Counted from the first letter of the stretch, positions 1 through 7,795 are shown. The stretch: 33,306 bases of DNA from Gp6-AA40 sp046765795 (GCA_046765795.1 JBKPRH010000112.1:1-33306), one strand, 5' to 3'. Numbers and translations are program-made. The notes: a model not told the origin generated them from the sequence alone.

Positions 1-379
1 CTGCACACCCGACCACGACACGCGCGCGGTTGGACGGCGGCGACTGGAGTAACTCGAGGGTCAACCGGCGTGAGACCGAGAGGAGCACACCCGGACACAC
101 TTCGCGCTGTTCATCATCGGGCCCTTGCGCCTCAGCCATCACAATCCAGGTGCTATGCGCATCGACCGGGCCACCAACGAACAGTCGCAGATCTGGGTCC
201 ACCGTCACTTTGGGATCCGTCTTCACGACCGCGTGCGCGAACTCGTCCATCTGCCGATTGACGATCAAGCCAAACGCGCCGCGCTCGGTGTAATCGCACA
301 GCAGGACGACACTTCGCGCGAAGTTGGGATCCGCCATCTGCGGCATGGAGAGCAGGAGAAGAGGCGCCGGTCCTGGCAT
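1..379 (-). CDS. yqgE: YqgE/AlgH family protein (3' part cut by window edge)
   Basis: Reading the minus strand from the ATG at 379 gives an open frame of 126 codons that runs off the window start. The N-terminus (MPGPAPLLLLSMPQM, then DPNFARSVVLLCDY, then GAFGLIVNR) and the following LFVGGPVD are the hallmark pattern of the YqgE/AlgH family (DUF179), small cytoplasmic proteins of unclear function that are often annotated as putative transcriptional regulators. The start lies only 2 nt after the stop of the upstream secreted-protein gene, so the two are probably co-transcribed. Roughly the last third of the family's usual length (about 185 aa) is missing because of the window edge. Family assignment is confident; the biochemical role is not established. 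Confidence 0.9.
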   Translation of the reverse strand, partial: MPGPAPLLLLSMPQMADPNFARSVVLLCDYTERGAFGLIVNRQMDEFAHAVVKTDPKVTVDPDLRLFVGGPVDAHSTWIVMAEAQGPDDEQREVCPGVLLSVSRRLTLELLQSPPSNRARVVVGCA

Positions 380-381
380 GG

Positions 382-1152
382 TCAGTTGATACGGATTTTC
401 TGTCGCCCTTTGTCGTCCGCGTACTCGCGATTGTCTTCGCACACGTATTCGAGCAGCGTGTAGTCCGGCATCCGTCGATACGCCACAGTGTAGGTGTGGG
501 GCTTCTCGAGCACCACCGGGTCCTCGATCGTGATCTCGTTCCAGAGGACGTTGGGCGAGACCAGCTTCATGCGCTCTTTGATTCGCATCTGGGGCGAGTG
601 CGGCATGTTCTGGAAACGCACGTTCTCCTTGATCCCGATCGTATCAACAACCAGCGTGTCGCCTTCCCAGCGCCCGACCGAGTATCCGTAGAAGCCGGGC
701 TCGACATCCTCAACCGACTTCTGTGGCTTGTCCATCAGGATGCGACGCACCTGCGTGAAAGCCTCCTCGATGACGGTGACCTGCCCGCGGCTCTGCAGGA
801 TCTCCATCGGGAACATCGCGCCCATCATCGTCGGCATGCCGTCAGGCAGGCAATCGGTGTAGTTCGTGGCGAGCGGCTCGCCTTTCGCGTCAGCCGCCCG
901 TCCCGCTGTGATGCGGTCCTGCCACTCCTTCGCATACTGCGGTTTGAGCTGTGGCTGGGGCGCAGGGGGAGGAATGGTTGCATCGCGCGGTCCGCCGGCT
1001 CGTGCTCCCGGGCCGAGTCCGTGCCGCTCCCACGATCCCGTGATATCAGGAACCGCGGCTGGTTTGCTCTGCGCACGTGCGGCGGACTGCGCCGCCACCA
1101 CCGCGACAAGGGCCGCGAGCGTCAACGACAAAGCAAGGTGAGGTGCTCTCAT
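382..1152 (-). CDS. Secreted protein of unknown function, 256 aa
   Basis: The best start is the ATG at 1152. It directly precedes a clean signal peptide (MRAPHLALSLTLAALVAVV, cleavage near AARA/Q) and leaves a 7-nt gap to the upstream DUF6152 gene; longer versions of the frame overlap that gene. The C-terminal half carries GRWEGDTLVVDT and LLEYVCEDN. The same arrangement (HWEGNTLVVDT ... LFEYACHEGN) occurs in the protein at 27654-28667, so the two are distant paralogues of a family common in Acidobacteriota. No catalytic motif was recognised. Its pairing with a DUF6152 gene suggests a joint periplasmic role (inference). Confidence 0.8.
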   Translation of the reverse strand: MRAPHLALSLTLAALVAVVAAQSAARAQSKPAAVPDITGSWERHGLGPGARAGGPRDATIPPPAPQPQLKPQYAKEWQDRITAGRAADAKGEPLATNYTDCLPDGMPTMMGAMFPMEILQSRGQVTVIEEAFTQVRRILMDKPQKSVEDVEPGFYGYSVGRWEGDTLVVDTIGIKENVRFQNMPHSPQMRIKERMKLVSPNVLWNEITIEDPVVLEKPHTYTVAYRRMPDYTLLEYVCEDNREYADDKGRQKIRIN

Positions 1153-1159
1153 GACCTTC

Positions 1160-1582
1160 TCACTGCGTCTCAGTCGTCCGCTTGAAGCTACCGGCGTTCG
1201 GCACGGGCAGCGGCTTCGTCGTGCCATCCGCCATCGTCACCTCGAGCCCGAGACCGACCGGGTCGCCACTCAGCAGTGGTGCCACAACGGCCGTGACCTT
1301 GTCGCCGGCTTTGATCATGTTCGAACGCCAGCCGACACGCTGCATCATGTTGATGCTGGTCAACTCGATGCTGTAGTGCTTCGTCGTTCCGTCGGGCTGC
1401 GGGACGTCCACCTCGAGGAACCCATGCGGGTTCGTCCATTGAAACTTCGTCACCGTTCCGCGAATCGTCAGGGTCCGTGTGTGATCGAATACCGCGAAGG
1501 AATGATGAGCGGCCGCGGTTGCAGCCATCATCATCACCACAGACAGAACCACTCCTACCCAGGCGGTTCGTCGTGACGTCAT
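1160..1582 (-). CDS. DUF6152-like exported protein, 140 aa
   Basis: After a signal peptide (hydrophobic segment ending ATAAAHHSFAVF) comes a small domain with FDHTRTLTIRGTVTKFQW, NPHGFLEVDV and a C-terminal GxGLEVTMADG segment. This is the pattern of DUF6152, a short periplasmic beta-rich family of unknown function. The ATG at 1582 is preferred over a GTG six bases upstream because GGAGG sits at good distance before the ATG and would overlap the GTG. It is the first gene of a probable three-gene unit with the secreted protein and yqgE. A heptamer repeat island separates it from queG upstream. Confidence 0.78.
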   Translation of the reverse strand: MTSRRTAWVGVVLSVVMMMAATAAAHHSFAVFDHTRTLTIRGTVTKFQWTNPHGFLEVDVPQPDGTTKHYSIELTSINMMQRVGWRSNMIKAGDKVTAVVAPLLSGDPVGLGLEVTMADGTTKPLPVPNAGSFKRTTETQ

Positions 1583-1612
1583 GGTCACCTCCGAGCGACG
1601 ATCATACTCGAC

Positions 1613-1692
1613 GGCTTTGGGCTTTAGGCTCTGGGCTTCAGGCTTTGGGCTTTCGGCTTTCGGCTTCAGGCTTTGGGCTTGGGGCTCTGGGC
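1613..1692. repeat. Heptamer island 1: eleven in-phase GGCTYYN units
   Basis: Eleven consecutive 7-bp units run without a phase break from 1613 to 1689 (GGCTTTG, GGCTTTA, GGCTCTG, GGCTTCA and so on), then a partial GGC. Only positions 5-7 of the unit vary. The island fills the space between queG and the DUF6152 gene and extends into queG, whose stop codon (1666-1668) and last codons are made of repeat sequence. Confidence 0.95.
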
Positions 1693-2715
1693 GCGTGCCC
1701 AGTCGATGTGCTCGCGCACGAGGGCGTCGGCAAGTGACGGCCGGTCAGCGTCTTCTGTGTCCAGCTGATCGATCGCGTCCACGTCGCCGCTATTCCCGAT
1801 CGCTACAGCGATGTTACGTCGCAGCCCGGCGATCTTGGCGCGCGTCATCGGGCCACCTTTGGTCAGCCGGCGAAGCTCCGCATCGGGCCGTCGCCATAGT
1901 TCGACCAGACGAGGAAGGTCCAGTCCGGCTCGCGGCTGCCACTCGCCGGCATCGGAACGCGGCGCGGGACGATTGTAGGGACAGACTTCCTGACAGATGT
2001 CACAGCCGTAAATGTGACTGCCGAGCGGCCGCCGATGTTCGTCGGGGATTTCCGATCGCAGCTCGATCGTCAGGTATGACAAGCAGCGATTCGAGTCGAG
2101 CACTCCAGGCTCGACCAGCGCGTCCGTCGGACACGCCTCGAGACAGCGCGTGCAACTGCCACATTGTTCCAGGCCCTGCGTATCCGGCTCGAGCGGCAGC
2201 GTGCAGATGATTTCGCCGAGAAACAGCCAGGACCCGAGTTCAGGATTGATCAGACAGGTGTTCTTGCCGATCCAGCCCAAGCCGGCGTATTGCGCATACA
2301 CGCGCTCCTGAACGGGACCGGTATCCACGTATGCGCGCGCATCGAATGCCTCGTCCGATTGTGCGCGCATCCACTCGAGCAGTTCGTTCAGCCGCGCCTT
2401 GAGCACATCGTGATAGTCGTCCCCCCACGCATATCGAGAAATGCGTGCCACATCGGGCGACAGCTCGTCTGAGTACGGCCGGTTGGTGTTGTACAAAGTG
2501 CCGGTCACGACCACGCTGCGCGCGCCGGGGACGACGTGACGAACGTCCGCGCGCCGTTCTGCGGTACGGACCATCCACGCCATCTCACCCGCGTAGCCGT
2601 TCGCCAACCACTCTTGCAGGACCGCGAGCTCGGGAAACGCGTCTACCGGAGCAATCCCGCAGAGATCGAAGCCGAGCGAGACGGCCTTCTGCTTGATGCT
2701 CGCGGCGTCAACCAT
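1666..2715 (-). CDS. queG: Epoxyqueuosine reductase QueG
   Basis: QueG makes the last step of queuosine tRNA modification, reducing epoxyqueuosine with cobalamin and two 4Fe-4S clusters in the cytoplasm. The 349-aa product shows the full pattern: the conserved acidic residue in VDTGPVQER (about Asp131), GLGWIGKNT, a first ferredoxin-type motif CGSCTRCLEACP (185-196), Cys211, and the second motif GCDICQEVCPYN (237-248). Length is normal for the long form. The ATG at 2715 follows a palindrome after the four-helix-bundle gene. The extreme C-terminus (AQSPKPKA) is encoded by the heptamer island rather than by ordinary coding sequence. No other queuosine gene is in the window. Confidence 0.96.
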   Translation of the reverse strand: MVDAASIKQKAVSLGFDLCGIAPVDAFPELAVLQEWLANGYAGEMAWMVRTAERRADVRHVVPGARSVVVTGTLYNTNRPYSDELSPDVARISRYAWGDDYHDVLKARLNELLEWMRAQSDEAFDARAYVDTGPVQERVYAQYAGLGWIGKNTCLINPELGSWLFLGEIICTLPLEPDTQGLEQCGSCTRCLEACPTDALVEPGVLDSNRCLSYLTIELRSEIPDEHRRPLGSHIYGCDICQEVCPYNRPAPRSDAGEWQPRAGLDLPRLVELWRRPDAELRRLTKGGPMTRAKIAGLRRNIAVAIGNSGDVDAIDQLDTEDADRPSLADALVREHIDWARAQSPKPKA

Positions 2716-2733
2716 CGACCAATCTTAGTTCGC

Positions 2734-2755
2734 AGGCGGGTCTGAAGACCCGCCT
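2734..2755. repeat. Perfect palindrome, 9-bp stem and 4-nt loop
   Basis: AGGCGGGTC, loop TGAA, then GACCCGCCT. It abuts the stop codon of the four-helix-bundle gene (2756-2758) and lies 18 nt before the queG start. There is no T-run after either arm, so it is better described as a REP-like palindrome or RNA-stabilising hairpin than as a classical intrinsic terminator. Confidence 0.85.
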
Positions 2756-3142
2756 CTACGTCCCGGTCTTACGTCCTGACTCGTCCTCCCGTTTTGCGCG
2801 AATGACGACTCTCGTCAGCAGGCGAGCCAGTTGCTGACCTTCCTCGATCAGCGGTCCGCATTTCTCTTGCGATCCGAGCCGACGCGACGCGCATGCGCGA
2901 AGCCAGCGCACTGAATCGCTGGCGCCGCGCAGCGAGATCTCGTTGAAGTGAATCCTCTCGCGAGTTGAGGACCGGCTCAGCGCCTCCTCGCGATTGCTGC
3001 CGATCGAGCCTGCGGCGTCGAGCAGTTGCCCGATGATGCGGCTCGTCGTTGGCCCGATGGGAACCGTTTCGACGAACGCCACCACGTCACAGTAGAAGCG
3101 ATACGCGCGCTCGTCGATGCCTTCTGGATCGTTTCGTTTCAT
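2756..3142 (-). CDS. Four-helix bundle protein (S23/IVP-like), 128 aa
   Basis: The product is all-helical with the pattern of the four-helix-bundle family TIGR02436: YRFYCDVVAFVETVP, then GQLLDAAGSIGSNREEA, then IHFNEISLRGASDSVRWL. Members occur inside 23S rRNA intervening sequences and as free-standing genes; the related Avd protein serves diversity-generating retroelements. Here there is no rRNA and no reverse transcriptase nearby, so it is a stand-alone copy with unknown role. The ATG at 3142 (MKRNDPEG) is chosen because the family begins near here; an upstream in-frame extension lacks family similarity. It lies 122 nt downstream of the sigma-fusion gene on the same strand. Confidence 0.8.
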   Translation of the reverse strand: MKRNDPEGIDERAYRFYCDVVAFVETVPIGPTTSRIIGQLLDAAGSIGSNREEALSRSSTRERIHFNEISLRGASDSVRWLRACASRRLGSQEKCGPLIEEGQQLARLLTRVVIRAKREDESGRKTGT

Positions 3143-3264
3143 CGAGCGGCCCCAGTGCAGGCGAAATGCCAGGGCCGCTTCAGAGCGAATTGCGCCTCTT
3201 CTCACTCGAGACGAGGCGAGTGGTTTCGGATTGTGCCGAATCGCGATCGCGCGAAGTACGAAGG

Positions 3265-4524
3265 TTACGCAACACTCGCGACGTCGATCTTGCGGGCGTC
3301 GTCTATCCCGTATCGAAGCATCGCGATCCGTTCGAGCCCGTAGCCAACACCGACGGCGATATGCCGCTCGGGATCTCCGCCCAGATGCCGGACGATCCGG
3401 TCGCTATACACGCCCCACGCGAGCACTTCCGACCAGCGCCCTTCGTCATCGACTTCGAGCTCCCAGGCCTGGCTGCACATTGCGTACTGAGTGGGCACGA
3501 TCTTCACTGTGCGGCTGGGCAGAGCTCGATCGACGGACCGCAGCACGCGGCCAGTCATCTGCCACGGATCGAGACGCGAGCGTTCGTCCACCCACAGCAC
3601 TTCCGCCTGATGGAAGGCTTCGAGGTGCATGGCGTCCTGCTGACAGAGCCGATAGCACTTGCCAGCGGTCCAGATCTGCAGTGGCTTCCCCTCGTATCGA
3701 ACGGTCAGCAACAGCGGCAATGTCAGGTCGTACCGAAGAATGCGGTGCTCATCAACGCGATGGAGCTCCACCGGATCGATATACATCGCCTCGCTGGCGA
3801 TCGTTTTCTTCGCTTCGGCGAGGTCGACCACCTCGGGGATGCTCTGCTCGGCGAACTCGGGATAGGCTGCGTGCAGAAGGTCGAGCATCTTGCCGACCGG
3901 ATTCTCAGGCAGGTCGGTGAGCTTAGGCCTCGCCAGCAGTTCAACGACCTTGGCGGGCAGATCGGCCCGGATCTCGTCGGGCCGGATTGCGCGTTGTTCA
4001 GCCACTTCCATCTCCTTGCGCAGCTTGTCGCGAATGCGCTGCAGCCGTTTGCGCATCGCGCCGTCATCCACTCCGGCGTTTGCCGCGAGTCGCGCCGTGC
4101 TCCAGCCACCGTGGTAGCGCCGATCACACAGCTGACGTTCTTCCGGCGTCAGCATCAGAAGCGCATGGGCCAGGCGATGTCGCTGCGCCTCAGACCACCG
4201 CGTTTCCGCCTCGTCCAGGACGGGAACATCCGGAACATCGTCGAGCGACAAGAACGTCCACCGTCGCGCTCGCCGCATGTTGAGCGCCGAGGTGATGACG
4301 ATGCGACGGAGCCATCCGGCGAACGTGGCGGGCTCCTGGAGATCGCCAAGGCGCCGGAACGCGCGCAGGTAGGCCTGCTGCACCGCGTCCTGCGCGGCGG
4401 TCGAGTCTTTCAGCACGCTGAGCGCGACGGCGTACGCCATCGTCTGCGTCGCCTGGACGAGTCGCCCGTACGCCTCGACGTTGCCCGCTTGGGCAGCAAC
4501 CACCAGATCAGCCAGAGCGTTCAT
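3265..4524 (-). CDS. ECF-type sigma factor fused to a PheRS-alpha-like class II synthetase domain
   Basis: One uninterrupted 419-aa frame with two unrelated parts. Residues 5-90 are sigma-70 region 2 (AYAVALSVLKDSTAAQDAV, AYLRAFRRL, FAGWLRRIVITSALNMRR). Residues 114-175 are region 4 (ALLMLTPEERQLCDRRYHGG, then an HTH with MRKRLQRIRDKL). From about residue 205 the sequence follows the PheS catalytic core: ILRYDLTLPLLL (262-273), a motif-2-like GKCYRLCQQDAMHLEAFHQ (288-306), a WSEVLAWGV strand (364-372) and motif 3 VGYGLERIAMLRYGIDD (393-409). The N-terminal tRNA-binding coiled coil of PheS is absent and the motif 1 'HPAR' region is not recognisable. Family assignments rest on remembered PheS sequences. 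Inference: a sigma factor gated by an amino acid, adenylate or tRNA ligand. It lies downstream of acnA after a repeat hairpin; no anti-sigma gene is visible. Confidence 0.85.
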   Translation of the reverse strand: MNALADLVVAAQAGNVEAYGRLVQATQTMAYAVALSVLKDSTAAQDAVQQAYLRAFRRLGDLQEPATFAGWLRRIVITSALNMRRARRWTFLSLDDVPDVPVLDEAETRWSEAQRHRLAHALLMLTPEERQLCDRRYHGGWSTARLAANAGVDDGAMRKRLQRIRDKLRKEMEVAEQRAIRPDEIRADLPAKVVELLARPKLTDLPENPVGKMLDLLHAAYPEFAEQSIPEVVDLAEAKKTIASEAMYIDPVELHRVDEHRILRYDLTLPLLLTVRYEGKPLQIWTAGKCYRLCQQDAMHLEAFHQAEVLWVDERSRLDPWQMTGRVLRSVDRALPSRTVKIVPTQYAMCSQAWELEVDDEGRWSEVLAWGVYSDRIVRHLGGDPERHIAVGVGYGLERIAMLRYGIDDARKIDVASVA

Positions 4525-4574
4525 TGATGCGGCTCTGAAGGAAGGACACCGGGAGTAGAAGAATGTGACGGACG

Positions 4575-4636
4575 CAGGTCAAAGGGCAAATGTCAAAGGT
4601 CAAAGGCGCCTTTGCCTTTTGACCTTTGACCTTTGC
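4575..4636. repeat. Heptamer island 2: inverted CAAAGGT / ACCTTTG arms
   Basis: The left half (4575-4607) repeats GTCAAAG-type heptamers and the right half (4608-4636) repeats the complement (CCTTTGA, CCTTTGC). Together they can fold into an imperfect hairpin of about 30 bp. It sits right after the acnA stop and before the sigma-fusion gene, where it could act as a terminator or attenuator. Confidence 0.85.
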
Positions 4637-4637
4637 T

Positions 4638-7349
4638 TTACGACCGCCCCACAAGCTGCCGTACGACATACGGGAGTATGCCGCCGTGCTTGAAGGCGAT
4701 CAGTTCCTCCGGCGTATCGATCCGGACGGTCACCGTGAACTCGCGCGTCGAGCCGTCGGTCTCGGTCGCGATGACCATGACGTCCCCGCGTGGCTTCAGG
4801 CCGGCGGCCACGCCTGTGATCTGGAACGACTCGGTGCCGTTGATCCCGAGCGAGGCGGCGGTGTCACCCAGCTTGAACTGCAGCGGCAGCACGCCCATGT
4901 TGACCAGGTTGCTGCGGTGGATTCGTTCGAACGATTCGGCGATGACGGCCTTCACGCCAAGCAGATATGTGCCCTTGGCGGCCCAGTCGCGCGACGATCC
5001 CGATCCGTATTCCTTGCCCGCAACGATCATCAGCGGCACGCCAGCATCCTGATACTTCACCGACGCGTCGAAGATCGTCATCTGCTCGCCATTCGGCTGA
5101 TACCGCGTCACTCCGCCTTCGGTGCCGGGTGCCATCAGGTTGCGCAGGCGGACGTTGGCGAACGTGCCGCGCATCATCACTTCGTGATTGCCGCGACGCG
5201 CACCATACGAGTTGAAATCCGCCGGCTTCACGCCCTTCTCGATCAGATACTTCCCCGCCGGGCTGTCGACCTTGATCGAGCCGGCCGGTGAAATGTGATC
5301 GGTCGTCACGCTGTCGCCGAGCACGGCGAGCATGCGCGCGCCGGTGATGTCGGTCAGCGGCGCCGGGTCCATCGTCATGCCTTCGAGGAACGTCGGCTTG
5401 CGCACGTACGTGGAATCGTTGTCCCACGCGAACACGCTGCCCTCAGGCACTTGCAGACCTTGCCAACGCGTATCGCCACTGAACACGTCGTGGTAGCTGC
5501 GCCGGAACATGTCGGCCGTCACCGCCTTGAGCATCGTCTCCTGCAGCTCGTGTTCGGTTGGCCAGATGTCTTTCAGATACACGGGACGCCCCGCGGGGTC
5601 GTGTCCGAGTGGCTCCGTCGTGATGTCGGTCGTGATCCATCCCGCCAGCGCGTAGGCGACAACCAGCGGCGGCGACGCGAGGTAGTTGGCGCGCACGTCC
5701 TGCTGAATGCGTCCTTCGAAGTTTCGATTGCCGCTCAGAACCGAGCACACAACCAGGTTCTTCTCACGAACCGTCGCGGCGATCTCCTCGGGCAGCGGTC
5801 CGCTGTTCCCGATGCACGTCGTGCAGCCGTACCCCACCAGATTGAATCCGAGCTGATCGAGATATGGCGTCAAGCCCGCCGCATTGAGGTACTCGGTGAC
5901 GACTTTCGAGCCGGGTGCGAGACTGCTCTTCACCCACGGCTGGCGCTTCAGGCCACGCTCCACCGCCTTCTTCGCCACGAGCCCGGCGCCAATCATCACG
6001 CTGGGATTCGATGTGTTCGTGCAGCTGGTGATCGCCGCAATCACAACCGCGCCGTGATCCAGCGTTCCAACCGCCGGTTCCGCAACCGCGACTGCCGAAC
6101 GCGCCGCGGGTGACGTGCCACCGGATCCTTTGGACGGCATCTGCATCGACGGCAAGGCCGACTGGAACGCGGTCTTGGCGTTCGAGAGCGACACGCGATC
6201 CTGCGGACGCTTCGGTCCGGCCAGGCTCGGCTCGATCGACGCGAGATCCAACTCGATCACTTCCGAGTAGATCGCGTCGGGACTGCCCGACGTGCGGAAG
6301 AGTCCCTGAGCCATCGCGTACTGCTCGACGAGCGCCACCTGCGACCCATCGCGTCCGGTGAGCCGCAGGTAATCGAGCGTCATGTGATCGATCGGGAAGA
6401 TCGCGACGGTCGCCCCGTACTCGGGACACATGTTGCCGAGCGTCGCGCGGTCGGCAATGGTCAGAGCGCTGAGCCCCTCGCCGAAGAACTCGACGAACTT
6501 GCCGACGACGCCGTGCTTACGGAGCACTTCGGTGATCGTGAGCACGAGGTCGGTGGCCGTCGTGCCTTTGGGCATCGCGCCGGTCAGTCGGAACCCGAGC
6601 ACCTGTGGAATCAACATCGAGCTTGGCTGACCGAGCATCGCTGCCTCGGCCTCGATACCCCCAACGCCCCATCCCACGACACCGAGACCGTTGACCATCG
6701 TCGTGTGCGAGTCGGTGCCGACCAAAGTATCGGGATACGCCAGGGTGACGCCGTCCACATCCTGCGCGACGACGACGCGAGCGAGGTACTCGATATTCAC
6801 CTGATGAACAATGCCGGTGTCGGGTGGGACGACCTTGAAATTGTTGAACGCGTTCTGCCCCCAGCGCAGGAACGCATAGCGCTCTCGATTGCGCGAGAAC
6901 TCGAGCTCTGCATTCAACGTGAACGCGTCGGGGCGTCCGAAGTAGTCGACCTGCACCGAGTGGTCGATGACGAGCTCGACCGGCTGCAACGGATTCACAC
7001 GAACGGGATTTCCGCCGAGCGCGATCACCGCGTCACGCATCGCCGCCAGATCGACGACGCAAGGCACGCCGGTGAAATCCTGCAGCAGCACCCGCGCCGG
7101 CATGAACGAAATCTCTTTCTGCAGGTTCGCCTTCGCGTCCCACTTGGCCACCGCGCGAACGTCGTCGGCCTTGACGAACGCGTCGTCCTCCCGCCGCAGC
7201 AGGTTCTCGAGCAGGATCTTCATCGAGTACGGGAGACGCGAGACACCGGGGAATCCGGCCTGTTCGAGCGCGGGCAGGCTGTAAATCTCTACGGGCTTGT
7301 CGAGGACGCGGATCTCAGTGCGGGTACCGAAGCTATTCAGCGTAGGCAT
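4638..7349 (-). CDS. acnA: Aconitate hydratase AcnA (903 aa)
   Basis: This is a full-length aconitase of the AcnA/IRP1 type, which interconverts citrate and isocitrate in the TCA cycle with a 4Fe-4S cluster. Visible marks: SMKILLENLLR near the N-terminus, RVLLQDFTGVPCVVDLAAMR, TLVGTDSHTTMVNGLGVVGWG, the cluster cysteines in TSCTNTSNPSVMIGAG and GCTTCIGNSGPL, and the C-terminal swivel domain with SYGARRGNHEVMMRGTFAN and GKEYGSGSSRDWAAKG. The ATG at 7349 is preferred: it begins the family N-terminus (MPTLNSFGTR) and has GGAG just upstream. A longer frame to 7397 would translate the 24-bp repeat array, so it is rejected. The 5' leader contains that array 31 nt upstream. Confidence 0.97.
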   Translation of the reverse strand: MPTLNSFGTRTEIRVLDKPVEIYSLPALEQAGFPGVSRLPYSMKILLENLLRREDDAFVKADDVRAVAKWDAKANLQKEISFMPARVLLQDFTGVPCVVDLAAMRDAVIALGGNPVRVNPLQPVELVIDHSVQVDYFGRPDAFTLNAELEFSRNRERYAFLRWGQNAFNNFKVVPPDTGIVHQVNIEYLARVVVAQDVDGVTLAYPDTLVGTDSHTTMVNGLGVVGWGVGGIEAEAAMLGQPSSMLIPQVLGFRLTGAMPKGTTATDLVLTITEVLRKHGVVGKFVEFFGEGLSALTIADRATLGNMCPEYGATVAIFPIDHMTLDYLRLTGRDGSQVALVEQYAMAQGLFRTSGSPDAIYSEVIELDLASIEPSLAGPKRPQDRVSLSNAKTAFQSALPSMQMPSKGSGGTSPAARSAVAVAEPAVGTLDHGAVVIAAITSCTNTSNPSVMIGAGLVAKKAVERGLKRQPWVKSSLAPGSKVVTEYLNAAGLTPYLDQLGFNLVGYGCTTCIGNSGPLPEEIAATVREKNLVVCSVLSGNRNFEGRIQQDVRANYLASPPLVVAYALAGWITTDITTEPLGHDPAGRPVYLKDIWPTEHELQETMLKAVTADMFRRSYHDVFSGDTRWQGLQVPEGSVFAWDNDSTYVRKPTFLEGMTMDPAPLTDITGARMLAVLGDSVTTDHISPAGSIKVDSPAGKYLIEKGVKPADFNSYGARRGNHEVMMRGTFANVRLRNLMAPGTEGGVTRYQPNGEQMTIFDASVKYQDAGVPLMIVAGKEYGSGSSRDWAAKGTYLLGVKAVIAESFERIHRSNLVNMGVLPLQFKLGDTAASLGINGTESFQITGVAAGLKPRGDVMVIATETDGSTREFTVTVRIDTPEELIAFKHGGILPYVVRQLVGRS

Positions 7350-7379
7350 GATCTCCGATGATAACTCGGAGGGTCCCCC

Positions 7380-7475
7380 TGACGCCTGTCGGTGCAAGCC
7401 TACTCACGCGTGTCGGTGCAATCGGACTATCGCATGTCGGTGCGATGGAGCTGACGCTGGTCGGTGCGAGCCCGC
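7380..7475. repeat. 24-bp tandem repeat array A (four units)
   Basis: Four exact-length 24-bp units begin at 7380, 7404, 7428 and 7452. The first 18 positions are largely conserved (TGACGCCTGTCGGTGCAA and variants, core TGTCGGTGCRA), while the last 6 differ in each copy. The array ends 31 nt upstream of the acnA start. In one frame it would encode an octapeptide repeat, but no credible gene contains it. The same unit recurs at 19742-19836. Confidence 0.93.
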
Positions 7476-7769
7476 AACGATGGCATGCCGCGTGGCGGAC
7501 GCGTGCGAGCATGCCGAGCTCACCGCGCAGCCGGAAATTGGCGCAGCGATTCACTCCGCGCGTCTTCCGTCCATGTGTTCTGGTTGCTTGAGCCAACACT
7601 GACGTTTTGAGCCAGCGGCGGATGTCGTCGCGAATCACCAGCTAGACGCGCGGTCATCGTAGAGTACGAGCGAAGACAATTTCCCGGCGTGCGAGTCGCG
7701 ACCGCGACGCGGCATGCCATCGTTGCCAGCCGGACGCGATTGATGACCTACGCCAGCACTTTGCCGTGC
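7476..7769. other. Gene-free intergenic stretch between array A and the barrel-protein gene
   Basis: About 290 bases hold no frame with protein-like composition on either strand. Short frames present translate to Arg/Ser/Ala-rich sequence typical of non-coding high-GC DNA. No tRNA, terminator or convincing promoter was recognised. Array B at 19742 is followed by a similar non-coding stretch of about 180-220 bases that also ends in a CCTTTGA heptamer island, so the two loci share an overall plan. Confidence 0.6.
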
Positions 7770-7792
7770 CCTTTGACCTTTGCCTTTTGACC
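7770..7792. repeat. Heptamer island 3: CCTTTGA / CCTTTGC / CTTTTGA
   Basis: Three in-phase 7-bp units of the same family as islands 2 and 6, lying 4 nt downstream of the stop of the 7796-8467 gene (minus strand). Confidence 0.8.
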
Positions 7793-7795
7793 TGA

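Noticed and set aside
2756..3142. Accessory protein (Avd) of a diversity-generating retroelement
   Set aside because: Avd and this protein share a four-helix bundle, but there is no reverse transcriptase, template repeat or variable-repeat gene nearby.
3049..4527. Long plus-strand frame of 492 codons opposite the sigma-fusion gene
   Set aside because: It is the antisense shadow of a high-GC gene. Its sequence has no recognisable motif, while the minus strand shows clear sigma and PheS-like motifs.
7380..7475. CRISPR array
   Set aside because: The period is 24 bp with a variable part of about 6 bp, far too short for spacers; no cas genes are present.
7333..7638. Small minus-strand gene with octapeptide repeats (LAPT.VS type)
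   Set aside because: The octapeptides are only the 24-bp DNA repeat read in frame; the surrounding sequence is not protein-like, and array B has no matching frame.
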